A program made the translations under genes and the position numbers. From Chryseobacterium arthrosphaerae (GTDB lineage Bacteria > Bacteroidota > Bacteroidia > Flavobacteriales > Weeksellaceae), in the NCBI RefSeq assembly GCF_001684965.1, contig NZ_MAYG01000001.1, positions 124,001 through 188,000 on the forward strand: a stretch of DNA of 64,000 nt. Direction: 5' to 3'. Position 1 is the stretch's first letter; every line of letters starts with the position of its first letter. Below are positions 24,727 through 33,356 of the stretch, one piece after another. Under the pieces are notes generated by a model, which was not told the DNA's origin, made no database searches, and saw only the letters and a program-made list of their open reading frames with translations.

Positions 24727-26823
24727 ATGAAAAAGCTAAATATTGGAATACTTGCCCTTGCGGGGATTGTATTTCTCAATTCGTGTGGTGCGGCAAAGAC
24801 TGCAGGGACAGAGAAAAAAACTGAGGCTACGGCAGCTGTTGCAGAGCCGGTGAAAGAAGACGTGAAAGAGGAGGGAATCAATTTATCTTATATGGATACA
24901 AGTGTCCGTCCGCAGGATGACTTTTTTAGCTATGTGAACGGAAATTGGGTGAAAACTACCCAGATTCCTTCCGATAAAGCCAATTGGGGATCTTTCAATG
25001 CATTGAGGGAAAATGTAGATGATGCTTCATTGGATATTTTAAATAAAATTCTTACCGAAAACTACCCGGCAGGATCAGAAGGACAGAAGATCCAGAATCT
25101 TTATGCCTCTTTTATGGATACTGCTAAAAGAAATGCAGAAGGTTTGGCACCTATCAAGGCTGATCTGGCAAAAGTAGATGCCATTAAAAGTCTGAATGAT
25201 CTGCAGAAATATCTTCTGGAAGCAACAAGAATGGGAGACAACTCTTTCTATGGCTGGAGAGTGGGTGCAGATATGAAGAATTCTAAAATGAATGCTGTTT
25301 ACCTGGGTGGCCCTGATCTTGGATTGGGAAGAGACTATTATCAGAAGGTAAATGAGGCCAATACCAAAACTTTGGCAGAATATCAGACTTACGTAGGTAA
25401 GCTGTTCGGAGTGTTAGGCTATAAAAATACAGCTCAGGCTGCACAGAACGTTGTGGATTTTGAAAAACAGATGGCTAATTATCTGTTGACCCTTGAGCAA
25501 AACAGGGATGCCAATCTCAGATATAATCCTAAAAATGTATCCGAGTTATCCGGAATCGTTAAAAATGTTGACCTTGCAAAATATTTAAAAGATGCAGGGG
25601 TAAATACAGATAGGGTGATCATTGGGGAAATGAAATATTACCAGAATATGGATCAGTTTATCACGCAGAAAAACCTGCCTTTATTAAAAGATTATCTGAA
25701 GTACCATATCATTAATGGTAATGCCAGCAATCTTGACGATAACCTGGAGCAGATCAGATTTGACTTCTATGCTAAATATTTACAGGGGCAGAAAGAGCAG
25801 CGCCCTATGAACAAAAGAGGGCTTACTCTTGTGAATGGAGTTCTGGGAGAAGCTTTCGGAAAACTTTATGTAGATAAATATTTTACTCCTGAAGCCAAAC
25901 AGCAGATGGAGACCTATATCGATTACCTTTTGAGATCTTTCAAAACCCATATTGCCAATATAGACTGGATGTCTCCTGAGACCAAAGTGAAAGCTCAGGA
26001 AAAATTATCCAAATTTACGGTGAAGATTGCATACCCTGATAAGTGGAAAGATTATACCCAGTTGAAAGTAGAATCTCCGAAGCAGGGAGCTACATTATAT
26101 TCAAACCTTCAGAATGTGGCAGCATGGCAATATCAGCGAAGCCTGGATAAAGTAGGAAAACCGGTTGACAAAACAGAATGGGGAATGTCTCCGCAAACTG
26201 TAAATGCTTATTACAGCGGATCAAACAACGAAATTGTATTCCCTGCCGCAATCCTTCAGCCTCCTTTCTACAATCCGAAAGCAGATGCTGCAGTGAACTT
26301 CGGAGGTATTGGTGCCGTAATCGGTCACGAAATTTCTCACGGATTTGATGACAGCGGTTCCCGTTTCGATGGGGACGGAAACCTTAATAACTGGTGGACA
26401 GATGCTGACCGTAAGAACTTTGATGCAAAAGTAGGACAGCTTGCTGCCCAGTACAGTGCTTATGAACCCGTAAAAGGAAGCTTTGTAAACGGTAAATTTA
26501 CAAGTGGTGAAAATATCGGTGACCTTGGTGGGGTAGCAGTGGCTTACGATGCCCTTCAGATGTATCTTAAAGATAAAGGAAATCCGGGTAAGATCAGTGG
26601 CTTTACTCAGGATCAGAGATTCTTTATGAGCTGGGCAACCGTTTGGAGAACCAAAGCTACGGATCAGTATATGATCAATCAGGTAAAAACAGATCCGCAC
26701 TCTCCGGGAATGTTCAGAGCATTTGGCCCGTTGGTGAATCAGGACTCATTCATCAAAGCATTTGATATCAAGCCTGGAGACAAGCTGTATAAAGCGCCTC
26801 AGGACAGAATAAAAATTTGGTAG
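24727..26823 (+). CDS. M13 (neprilysin-like) metallopeptidase, lipoprotein
   Basis: A 698-residue paralogue of the preceding gene. It differs at the N-terminus, which has a lipobox (GIVFLNSCGAAK, Cys20) followed by an Ala/Glu/Lys-rich linker to about residue 55, so this copy should be anchored to a membrane. The zinc motif is HEISH at about 534-538 (VIGHEISHGFDDSG), with the third ligand in GENIGDLGG at about 595 and VNAYYSGSNNEIVFPAAILQ for substrate binding. The tandem pair probably arose by duplication and may act on the same peptide pool in soluble and tethered forms. Confidence 0.95.
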   Translation: MKKLNIGILALAGIVFLNSCGAAKTAGTEKKTEATAAVAEPVKEDVKEEGINLSYMDTSVRPQDDFFSYVNGNWVKTTQIPSDKANWGSFNALRENVDDASLDILNKILTENYPAGSEGQKIQNLYASFMDTAKRNAEGLAPIKADLAKVDAIKSLNDLQKYLLEATRMGDNSFYGWRVGADMKNSKMNAVYLGGPDLGLGRDYYQKVNEANTKTLAEYQTYVGKLFGVLGYKNTAQAAQNVVDFEKQMANYLLTLEQNRDANLRYNPKNVSELSGIVKNVDLAKYLKDAGVNTDRVIIGEMKYYQNMDQFITQKNLPLLKDYLKYHIINGNASNLDDNLEQIRFDFYAKYLQGQKEQRPMNKRGLTLVNGVLGEAFGKLYVDKYFTPEAKQQMETYIDYLLRSFKTHIANIDWMSPETKVKAQEKLSKFTVKIAYPDKWKDYTQLKVESPKQGATLYSNLQNVAAWQYQRSLDKVGKPVDKTEWGMSPQTVNAYYSGSNNEIVFPAAILQPPFYNPKADAAVNFGGIGAVIGHEISHGFDDSGSRFDGDGNLNNWWTDADRKNFDAKVGQLAAQYSAYEPVKGSFVNGKFTSGENIGDLGGVAVAYDALQMYLKDKGNPGKISGFTQDQRFFMSWATVWRTKATDQYMINQVKTDPHSPGMFRAFGPLVNQDSFIKAFDIKPGDKLYKAPQDRIKIW

Positions 26824-26842
26824 GTTTACCAAAAGATTGTTA

Positions 26843-26888
26843 GAAAAAAGGATCCGCCTCATATTCATTGAGACGGATTCTTTTTTTA
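26843..26888. terminator. bidirectional terminator, second M13 gene and kinase-like gene
   Basis: AAGGATCCGCCTCA pairs with TGAGACGGATTCTT around a short loop, with A- and T-runs on each side. It lies between the convergent stops at 26823 and 26886. Confidence 0.8.
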
Positions 26889-27944
26889 ATAGGCTTTTTT
26901 ATAATTCCGGATGACAAACCTGATTCCGGTTTCTAAAATGTCACCCATGGTCTTACAGTATTTGAAGTTGACGTCATAGGTGAGTTTCTGCAGAGCAGTC
27001 TTCAGTTCTGTAACATTGGCTTCCGGAGCGAGATCTTCCTTTTTCATAATAGAAATAAGTTCGTCAAATCTGTTTTTGCTGCTGGTCACCCTTTTTACAA
27101 TCTGTGAACGTACTTCTTTCCGGTATTGTTCTATAGAATTGGGTTTTAGCTTTTCCAGCACCATATTTACCATCAGGTTGTTTTCTTTGAAATACTGCGG
27201 AAGATAGACTTTCAGGTTCCCCTCATAGCTCTGCTGATCAAAATCTATCGGCCGGATCCTGTAGATAACCTGGTCAAAATCGTGTATAGGAATCACCACA
27301 TAATTATAAGACCGCATATCCCCGAGAAGCCCGATGAGGCAGCGCTCATTGAACTTTACAAACTCCTTTGAAATCTGTGCCTTTTCCAGCTCTGTGCAGT
27401 TGTGTAAATGTTTCTGGATAAAAACATCGCCGGGAATCCCCAGAATATGTTCTTCTATCAAAGTGTTTTTGTAGATTAGAAAATTAATACGGTTGGGAGA
27501 AAGCAGATCTTCAAGTTCCAGCCCGTATATTCGGGAAGCATCTGCCTGTTTTATATAAAAATTGGTATAGTTGTCGTTCAGGATATTTCTCACCCGGATC
27601 CGGAAAGGTTTGGAGTTCCCGAAAGTACAGAAATCGATCGTATCTACTTTCAGATAAGGCAAAGTTGCTTCATCACCGTCAGAATGCAGCAGCGTGTAGA
27701 TCTTATTTAAATTGGCTTCAATTTCTCTAAACTCATATTCAGGATATAACACGCCTAGCCATAAAGTATCCTTGCCGTCCTTATCCAGAATATTCACACT
27801 GTCACTGAATCTTAACAGGTCTTCGTACAGAAATTTAATCTTGGTCGTTCTGTTGTGTTTTTCCAGATATTGCCCTAATGCTTCGGAAACAGGGAATATG
27901 GGCTTTCTAAACGCTATTTTTACATCTTTCATGACACGGTTCAC
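26886..27944 (-). CDS. hypothetical protein with kinase-like motifs
   Basis: 352 residues and no family recognised with confidence. It is soluble, with no signal peptide. In order it shows a basic-hydrophobic strand pair with K132 (TNFYIKQADA), an acidic helix (TLIEEHI, E164/E165), a D-x4-N motif at D209-N214 (LLGDMRSYNYVVIP) and a DFD motif at D234 (RIRPIDFDQQ). This order is that of the protein-kinase/HipA-like fold: ATP lysine, helix-C Glu, catalytic-loop Asp/Asn, metal-binding Asp. Phosphotransfer is therefore a testable inference. The C-terminal ~90 residues are helical and Lys-rich. ATG 27932 is an alternative start. It is divergent from tssB-tssC with 337 bp between. Confidence 0.75.
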   Translation of the reverse strand: MNRVMKDVKIAFRKPIFPVSEALGQYLEKHNRTTKIKFLYEDLLRFSDSVNILDKDGKDTLWLGVLYPEYEFREIEANLNKIYTLLHSDGDEATLPYLKVDTIDFCTFGNSKPFRIRVRNILNDNYTNFYIKQADASRIYGLELEDLLSPNRINFLIYKNTLIEEHILGIPGDVFIQKHLHNCTELEKAQISKEFVKFNERCLIGLLGDMRSYNYVVIPIHDFDQVIYRIRPIDFDQQSYEGNLKVYLPQYFKENNLMVNMVLEKLKPNSIEQYRKEVRSQIVKRVTSSKNRFDELISIMKKEDLAPEANVTELKTALQKLTYDVNFKYCKTMGDILETGIRFVIRNYKKAY

Positions 27945-28281
27945 TTTGCTTAAATATAAAGAATATTTTTTGTAACGTCTGAGAATTATTGTTGAAGTAT
28001 TCCGGGAAACTTTTCTATAATGACAGAGCAGACAAAAATTTAATTTAATTTTTTTGATTGATTTTATTTATTTTTCATAGCTTAGTGAGATCGTAAGATC
28101 GTGATTTTATGTTAAATAAGTATGGGTAAATTTAAATAAGTCAAGAAAAATCTTGTCAAAATTTTGTATGTTACAGTTTTTTTTTAAATTTAAACATTGG
28201 ATTGGTAATTTATTGGATTACTCTGTAAATTACTCAAAGACAGATCCAAAATAAAATAGTAAATCTCAAAATAATAATAAT
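27945..28281. other. intergenic region upstream of tssB
   Basis: 337 bp of A+T-rich DNA between divergent genes. It contains an 8-bp inverted repeat (28205-28233), tandem ATTGGATT words and a GATCGTAAGATCGTGAT direct repeat near 28090. No gene or clear promoter was seen. Confidence 0.5.
28205..28233. promoter_or_regulatory. inverted repeat upstream of tssB
   Basis: GTAATTTA (28205-28212) and TAAATTAC (28226-28233) form a perfect 8-bp dyad with a 13-bp centre, about 50 bp before the tssB ATG. Candidate operator; the protein that would bind is unknown. Confidence 0.35.
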
Positions 28282-28728
28282 ATGGCAATGTTTAATTATG
28301 GTGTTGGCGGAAACGAGGTAAAAGTAGACGCTAATGAAGCTATTCAGGAAATCCAGGAAAATAAATCACTGATAGTAAGCCAGCTTACAACAGAAGAATC
28401 TTATACCCCTGAAATTGTAACAGGATTAAAAACTGTGGAAGATGTTTTCAAACATTTCCAGCCTTCTGTAGCGGTACAGCATGAAACAGAGGATGGTGGA
28501 ATAGTAGAAGAAGAATTCCGTTTTCAAAATCTTGGTGACTTTACTCCTAAAAGCCTTACTCAGAAATCAGATTATCTGCAGCAGCTGAGCATGGAGCAGG
28601 AGCAGTACAATAAAATTGTACGTCAGCTGAAAACAAATAAAATTCTACGCAATATGCTGGAGAACGATCAGACAAGAGCTGCGTTCATAGAAGTATTGAA
28701 AGAAGTGGCACAGGAACTTGAAAAATAA
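28282..28728 (+). CDS. tssB: type VI secretion contractile sheath small subunit
   Basis: A 148-residue protein of the VipA/TssB family in its Bacteroidota (T6SS subtype iii) form. Diagnostic parts are the N-terminal MAMFNYGVGGNEVKVDANEA, the middle VEDVFKHFQPSVAV and EEFRFQNLGDFTPKSL, and a helical C-terminus. TssB and TssC interlock as heterodimers to build the contractile sheath that drives the Hcp/VgrG needle. It is followed by tssC after 20 bp, clearly one operon. No other T6SS gene (tssK, tssE, hcp, vgrG, clpV) lies in this window. Confidence 0.93.
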   Translation: MAMFNYGVGGNEVKVDANEAIQEIQENKSLIVSQLTTEESYTPEIVTGLKTVEDVFKHFQPSVAVQHETEDGGIVEEEFRFQNLGDFTPKSLTQKSDYLQQLSMEQEQYNKIVRQLKTNKILRNMLENDQTRAAFIEVLKEVAQELEK

Positions 28729-28748
28729 TTAAAGACTTACATTAAATC

Positions 28749-30110
28749 ATGGATAGCAAATTACAGGCGCAGGAAAGCCAGCAGCAGGGACAACAGCAAC
28801 ACTCAGGGCAGCCGAAAGGCAACCCGCTTGCGGAGCTCAATAAAATGGGAGGTTTTGGCTTTGTTGAATCCGTTGTAGACGGTATCGCCAATATGAACCC
28901 TACAAGAAAAGCAAGAAAGGAAATTTTCCTTAATGACAGCAATAAATCAGAAGAAAGAAAAGAGCTTCTTCAGAAGATCAACCTTTGGGTAAGCCTTTTA
29001 GAAGGTAATGAATCTGCTGATAAAATGGCTGAGACGTGCAAAAATAAAGCACAGCAGGCTGACCAGAATCTAAAAACAAACTTAAAAAATACACTGGACG
29101 CCGTTCGTATGTTGGAAACCAACTACAGAACCGTAGCTCAATTCTATAAAAACACAGAATTGGATAAAGTGGATAACGTAAGCATCGTAAATGCAAGTCT
29201 TGAACAGGTTTCAGATCTTGATAATCCTTTATTCATCGATGCTATTTCCGAAGAATTTAAAAACTACTACGACCGTCTTGACCTTAGAGACAACTATTCA
29301 ATTCTGGCCATTCCAGGATATTTAGGATCCAACAAGGTGATCGAGAAATGGGCAAAAATCTGTAACGAGAATAAAGTAATGATGGTTACAGACTTCGCCA
29401 ACCTGGATAAACCGGATGACGTAGTAGACTTATTCCACTCCGCAAACCTTACCGGAGGTGAGCTTCACAGAAGTAACGTGATTATGACGTGTAACTGGCT
29501 GGTAGGCCGTGGAAAAGCTGAAGAAGTAGGGGAAGAAGAGAATGTAGAGCTTCCGCCTTCCACTTCATTGGCTGGAAAAATTCATAAAACACTGATGTCT
29601 CAGGTGGCAGCCGGTAAAAAGCACGGTAACATCAACGAGGTAGATGCTGTAAAATTCGAATTGAAGAAAAGTGAAATCTCTCAGTTGGAAAAAATGGGTC
29701 TTGTACCAATGGTGAACGAATATGGTAAAATTATGGCTTTCTCTGCGAAAACATTATTTACAGGAGACAACATCGGTCTTCAGACGTATTCGGTAGTCCG
29801 TGTATTCGACTATGTTACTAAAGTGTTGCTTGATTTCCTTAACAGAAGAGCCTTCGAAAACTGGAATGCCAAAAACGAAGACGATTTGAGAAGACAGATC
29901 GTAACATTCTTAGACAATATCAAAGGGCCGGACAAACTGATCGAGAAATTCAAGATCGTTCGTTTCGAACAGGATAGGGTAAACAAAGACAGAGTATGGC
30001 TTGATATCCGGATGACCCCTTATTTCCCTACAAAAAGTTTCGTTATCAAACTTGACGGACACAAAGGAGATGATGGTAACGAATGGGATGCAGAATACGC
30101 TCAGGAATAA
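28749..30110 (+). CDS. tssC: type VI secretion contractile sheath large subunit
   Basis: A 453-residue VipB/TssC-family protein. After a low-complexity Gln-rich N-terminus (residues 5-22) come ARKEIFLNDSNKSEERKELL, DNYSILAIPGYLGSNKV and ANLTGGELHRSNVIMTCNWL. The late segment YFPTKSFVIKLDGHKGDD supplies the strands that interlock with TssB in the sheath. The Gln-rich N-terminus is probably disordered. It is co-transcribed with tssB and ends at the terminator 30131-30163. The pair could serve a T6SS whose other genes are elsewhere on the chromosome. Confidence 0.93.
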   Translation: MDSKLQAQESQQQGQQQHSGQPKGNPLAELNKMGGFGFVESVVDGIANMNPTRKARKEIFLNDSNKSEERKELLQKINLWVSLLEGNESADKMAETCKNKAQQADQNLKTNLKNTLDAVRMLETNYRTVAQFYKNTELDKVDNVSIVNASLEQVSDLDNPLFIDAISEEFKNYYDRLDLRDNYSILAIPGYLGSNKVIEKWAKICNENKVMMVTDFANLDKPDDVVDLFHSANLTGGELHRSNVIMTCNWLVGRGKAEEVGEEENVELPPSTSLAGKIHKTLMSQVAAGKKHGNINEVDAVKFELKKSEISQLEKMGLVPMVNEYGKIMAFSAKTLFTGDNIGLQTYSVVRVFDYVTKVLLDFLNRRAFENWNAKNEDDLRRQIVTFLDNIKGPDKLIEKFKIVRFEQDRVNKDRVWLDIRMTPYFPTKSFVIKLDGHKGDDGNEWDAEYAQE

Positions 30111-30130
30111 AAATCCTTATTTAAAATATC

Positions 30131-30163
30131 AAAAACCGATGCAATTTTTACATCGGTTTTTTT
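30131..30163 (+). terminator. terminator of tssBC
   Basis: AAAAACCGATG pairs with CATCGGTTTTTT, about 20 bp after the tssC stop. Confidence 0.8.
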
Positions 30164-30187
30164 CTACCAATATCTATAAAATTGCAT

Positions 30188-30646
30188 ATGAATAAAAAAC
30201 TGATCATAGGGCTCACCGCTTTATGCATGGTATTTCTGGTAAGTTGCGAAAAAAAATACCAGAGTCCCGGTACCTATGAAAATGATCTTTTTGCAGACGA
30301 ACGCCAGGAAGGAAAAGCTTACATCATGAGTGAAGATGAATGCTTTCAGGGCAGTGAGCTTGTACTGGCGAGTGCAGGTGTGAAACTGGCAGACAGCTCA
30401 AAAGGCCGTGGGAAATCGTTCTTCCTTTATAAAGTCAGCTCCGGAAAAGTATTGAAAACCGTGAGAGACTCAGTGGTAGAAATGCCGATGATGTTCCTGT
30501 CGCCTTACAAATTAAAAATAAAAAGCAGCGACTCCATGTATGTGTATCTGAAAAAACTGGATGGATACCGTTTTATAGCCAAAGACAGAAATCTTAAATA
30601 CCAATGGCTGAAAGCCGCTCCCGTATATACTGTGAAGAAAAAATAA
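30188..30646 (+). CDS. hypothetical lipoprotein
   Basis: About 152 residues from ATG 30188. A TTG six bases upstream is the alternative start. The signal ends in a lipobox (MVFLVSCEKKYQSP). The mature part is Lys- and Ser-rich with no family that I recognise. Possible clues are DECFQGSELVLASAGVKLAD and RFIAKDRNLKYQWLKAAPVY. T6SS-iii loci often encode a small lipoprotein (TssQ), and the position directly after tssBC makes that a possibility. However, a terminator lies between and no sequence signature supports it. Confidence 0.7.
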   Translation: MNKKLIIGLTALCMVFLVSCEKKYQSPGTYENDLFADERQEGKAYIMSEDECFQGSELVLASAGVKLADSSKGRGKSFFLYKVSSGKVLKTVRDSVVEMPMMFLSPYKLKIKSSDSMYVYLKKLDGYRFIAKDRNLKYQWLKAAPVYTVKKK

Positions 30647-30654
30647 AATAAGCC

Positions 30655-30662
30655 TATCTTTG
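30655..30662 (+). promoter_or_regulatory. -7 promoter box of mutY
   Basis: TATCTTTG is a perfect TAnnTTTG 72 bp before the TTG start of mutY. A TGTG at 30631-30634 is 20 bp upstream in the -33 position. Confidence 0.5.
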
Positions 30663-30733
30663 CAGACAGAAAATGCTTCAAAGATGCTGAAGAAAGTTGA
30701 AGCAGACCATATTAAAATCTAAACAAAAAATTT

Positions 30734-31768
30734 TTGAAGAAGGATAGCGGAAATTCAGACTTTCTGTACATTGGCAGGAAAATCGGGGAATGGTACAGGA
30801 ATAATGCAAGAGATCTGCCTTTCAGACAGACAAAAGATCCGTATAAAATCTGGATTTGCGAAATTGTATTTCAACAGACAAGGATCAACCAGGGACTCAA
30901 TCACTATAATAACTTTATAGAAAGATTTCCGGATGTAAAAACTTTGGCAGAAGCTGAAGAGAATGAGGTATTGCTGTATTGGAAAGGATTGGGCTATTAT
31001 TCCAGAGCTATCAATATTCATAAGGCTGCTCAACAGATTATGAATGATTATCAGGGCGTATTTCCCAGCCGGTATGAAGAAATTCTAAAACTTAAAGGTG
31101 TAGGAAAGTATACTGCTGCTGCAGTTTCCAGCATCTGCTTCAATGGAAAAATGCCTGCTGTTGATGGTAATTTCTACCGGGTTCTGAGCCGCCTTTTTGC
31201 TGATGATTTTGATATTTCAAGCTCAAAAGCTTTCAGCTATTTCTCTGAACTGGCTCAATTGGTAATGCCGGAAAATGTAGGAGATTTCAATCAGGCGATG
31301 ATGGATATAGGGTCCGAAATCTGTAAACCTAAAAATCCACTTTGCGGAGAATGCCCTCTAAACGAAGACTGCCTGGCATTTGCTACTCAAAAAATCTCTG
31401 ATTACCCAGTGAAAACAAAAAAGGTAAAAGCAGAAGATCTTGCCCTGACGTATTATTTTGTTCACAGAAACGGTCAGTTTCTGATCCGCCAGAGAGGAGA
31501 TGATTTTATCTGGAAGAAACTGTTTGAATTTCCTGCAGCGATTCCCGCCGGGATGGAATCCTTCATCATGGGCTCGAAAACAATTACGCATAAGCTGACC
31601 CACAAGAATTTAAGCATTGAAATTTTTAATGTTGAGGTAACTTCAGAAAAGATCTGGAACGATTTTATCACTGAAAATCAATACCTGATTACGGATGTGG
31701 AAGCGTCCCACAAAAAATCCTTTCCTAAGCCTCTGGAAAATTACATTCAAAACTCTCTGAAAGACTGA
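30734..31768 (+). CDS. mutY: adenine DNA glycosylase MutY
   Basis: Removes adenine mispaired with 8-oxoguanine, preventing G:C to T:A mutations. 344 residues, apparently starting with TTG at 30734, since no earlier ATG fits the conserved N-terminus. Catalytic E43 sits in WICEIVFQQTR. The helix-hairpin-helix is LKGVGKYTAAAV, and catalytic D144 is in AVDGNFYRVLSR. The 4Fe-4S cluster ligands are C197-x6-C204-x2-C207-x5-C213. A C-terminal NUDIX-like domain (from about 230) recognises 8-oxoG. gldD follows 44 bp after the stop. Confidence 0.96.
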   Translation: MKKDSGNSDFLYIGRKIGEWYRNNARDLPFRQTKDPYKIWICEIVFQQTRINQGLNHYNNFIERFPDVKTLAEAEENEVLLYWKGLGYYSRAINIHKAAQQIMNDYQGVFPSRYEEILKLKGVGKYTAAAVSSICFNGKMPAVDGNFYRVLSRLFADDFDISSSKAFSYFSELAQLVMPENVGDFNQAMMDIGSEICKPKNPLCGECPLNEDCLAFATQKISDYPVKTKKVKAEDLALTYYFVHRNGQFLIRQRGDDFIWKKLFEFPAAIPAGMESFIMGSKTITHKLTHKNLSIEIFNVEVTSEKIWNDFITENQYLITDVEASHKKSFPKPLENYIQNSLKD

Positions 31769-31800
31769 AATTTGTCTTCCGAAATCTGAAATCTAATTTG

Positions 31801-31808
31801 TACTTTTG
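31801..31808 (+). promoter_or_regulatory. -7 promoter box of gldD
   Basis: TACTTTTG matches TAnnTTTG and ends only 4 bp before the ATG at 31813, so the message would be leaderless or nearly so. A TTTG at 31771-31774 is too far (26 bp) to be a normal -33 element. Confidence 0.55.
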
Positions 31809-31812
31809 CAAA

Positions 31813-32370
31813 ATGATAAAAAAAGTCATTTTTATTTTTGTATCACTGCTTTTAATTTCATGTGGAAAAGACTCCGTTCCGAAACCTTATGGTGAACTGC
31901 GTCTGGAATATCCGGCTCCGAAATACCAAAAGTTTGAAAACAATTGTGCCTATACCTTTGAATACTCGGATTTTGCTTCGATTGACCCGGCCAAGAAACC
32001 CTGCTGGTTCTATCTGAATTATCCTAAAATGAAGGCCAAAGTTTTCGTTACGTATTATCCGATACAGAATGACTTTGCAGATCATATCAAGGAATCTGAA
32101 AAAATGGTATATGAACATACCATCAAAGCCAGTGCTATAGACACAAAATCCTTTGCATACCCTGAAAAGAAGGTGTACGGGGATTTTTATGAGCTGAAAG
32201 GGCAGACAGCTTCCAATCTTCAGTTTTACATTACAGACAGTACAAAACATTTCGTGACTGCCTATCTATACTTTAATACGAGACCGAAACCGGACTCCCT
32301 TGCTCCTGCAGTAAACTATATCAAAAACGATATGAAGCATCTGCTGGACTCTTTTGAGTGGAAAAAATAA
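31813..32370 (+). CDS. gldD: gliding motility / type IX secretion lipoprotein GldD
   Basis: A 185-residue lipoprotein from ATG 31813, with the lipobox LLLISC at Cys17. The GldD pattern is seen in YGELRLEYPAPKYQKF, the paired PCWFYLNYPKMKAKVF segment and YGDFYELKGQTASNLQFYIT. GldD is one of the lipoproteins needed for gliding motility in Flavobacterium and is linked to the type IX secretion machinery. In F. johnsoniae, gldD sits beside gldE in a mutY-ssb-gldE-gldD arrangement. Here mutY and gldD are adjacent and the two middle genes are missing. Confidence 0.93.
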   Translation: MIKKVIFIFVSLLLISCGKDSVPKPYGELRLEYPAPKYQKFENNCAYTFEYSDFASIDPAKKPCWFYLNYPKMKAKVFVTYYPIQNDFADHIKESEKMVYEHTIKASAIDTKSFAYPEKKVYGDFYELKGQTASNLQFYITDSTKHFVTAYLYFNTRPKPDSLAPAVNYIKNDMKHLLDSFEWKK

Positions 32371-32398
32371 TTTACTTTTAATATACATTGAAAAATAT

Positions 32399-33322
32399 AT
32401 GAAACTTTTAGTTGTAGGAAGTGTTGCATTTGATGCAATTGAAACACCATTTGGTAAAACGGACAAAATTTTAGGAGGTGCAGCCACTTATATCGGGATC
32501 ACTTCATCTATTTTAGGCGTTAAATCCGGTATTGTTTCTGTAGTAGGAGGAGACTTTCCACAGGAACACCTTGATATGTTTACCGACAGAGATGTAAACA
32601 TCGAAGGAATTGAAATCGTAAAAGAAGGAAAAACTTTCTTCTGGGCTGGCAGATACCACAATGATCTGAATACAAGAGATACTTTAGCTACTGAAGTAAA
32701 CGTATTGGAGAATTTTGATCCGAAAATCCCGGATTCAATGCAGGATGCCGAAATCCTGTTACTTGGAAACCTACACCCTGGAGTTCAGCTGTCCGTATTG
32801 GAAAAAATGAACACCCGTCCTAAGCTTGTGATCCTTGATACCATGAATTTCTGGATGGACAGTGCTTTGGATATTCTGATGGATATGATCGCTAAAACAG
32901 ACGTTATTACCATTAATGATGAAGAAGCAAGACAGCTTTCAGGTGAATATTCTTTAGTGAAAGCCGCTAAAAAGATCCACACTATGGGACCTGAATACGT
33001 GATCATCAAAAAAGGAGAACACGGAGCGCTTCTTTTCCATGACAATAAAGTATTTGCCATTCCGGCACTTCCACTGGAAGATGTTTTCGATCCTACAGGA
33101 GCCGGAGATACTTTTGCAGGAGGTTTTGCAGCTTATCTTGCTAAAAAAGGGAAATTTGATTTCGATACCATGAAGTCTGCCCTGATCGTGGGATCTGCAA
33201 TGGCTTCATTCACTGTAGAGAAATTCGGAACAGAAAGAATAGAAGAAGTAAACGAAGCAGATATGTTCAGCAGATTGAGACAATTTAAAGAATTGACGAC
33301 ATTTGATGTTGAGCTGCAGTAA
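32399..33322 (+). CDS. PfkB-family sugar kinase
   Basis: A ribokinase-fold carbohydrate or nucleoside kinase, about 307 residues from ATG 32399. An open GTG frame from 32354 overlaps gldD and is unlikely. The N-terminus reads MKLLVVGSVAFDAIETP and GGAATYIGITSSILG. The anion-hole/catalytic motif is DPTGAGDTFAGGFAAYLAKK at about 230-249, which contains the catalytic Asp. Close relatives in Bacteroidota are annotated only as PfkB kinases, so the substrate is open. Its position between gldD and surA gives no pathway clue. Confidence 0.88.
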   Translation: MKLLVVGSVAFDAIETPFGKTDKILGGAATYIGITSSILGVKSGIVSVVGGDFPQEHLDMFTDRDVNIEGIEIVKEGKTFFWAGRYHNDLNTRDTLATEVNVLENFDPKIPDSMQDAEILLLGNLHPGVQLSVLEKMNTRPKLVILDTMNFWMDSALDILMDMIAKTDVITINDEEARQLSGEYSLVKAAKKIHTMGPEYVIIKKGEHGALLFHDNKVFAIPALPLEDVFDPTGAGDTFAGGFAAYLAKKGKFDFDTMKSALIVGSAMASFTVEKFGTERIEEVNEADMFSRLRQFKELTTFDVELQ

Positions 33323-33356
33323 ATAAGTCTTTTTAAGAAATATTTATAATAAAAAA

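Noticed and set aside
26221..26700. 159-codon minus-strand frame
   Set aside because: Lies entirely inside the second M13 peptidase gene on the opposite strand and has no promoter or recognisable domain. Its length reflects codon bias of the real gene.
28282..30110. Phage tail sheath or extracellular contractile injection system
   Set aside because: The two proteins match TssB/TssC in length and motifs, and no tail tube, baseplate or fibre genes are near.
30188..30646. TssQ lipoprotein of the type VI system
   Set aside because: Only position and a lipobox suggest it. A terminator separates it from tssBC and no sequence signature could be confirmed, so it is left as hypothetical.
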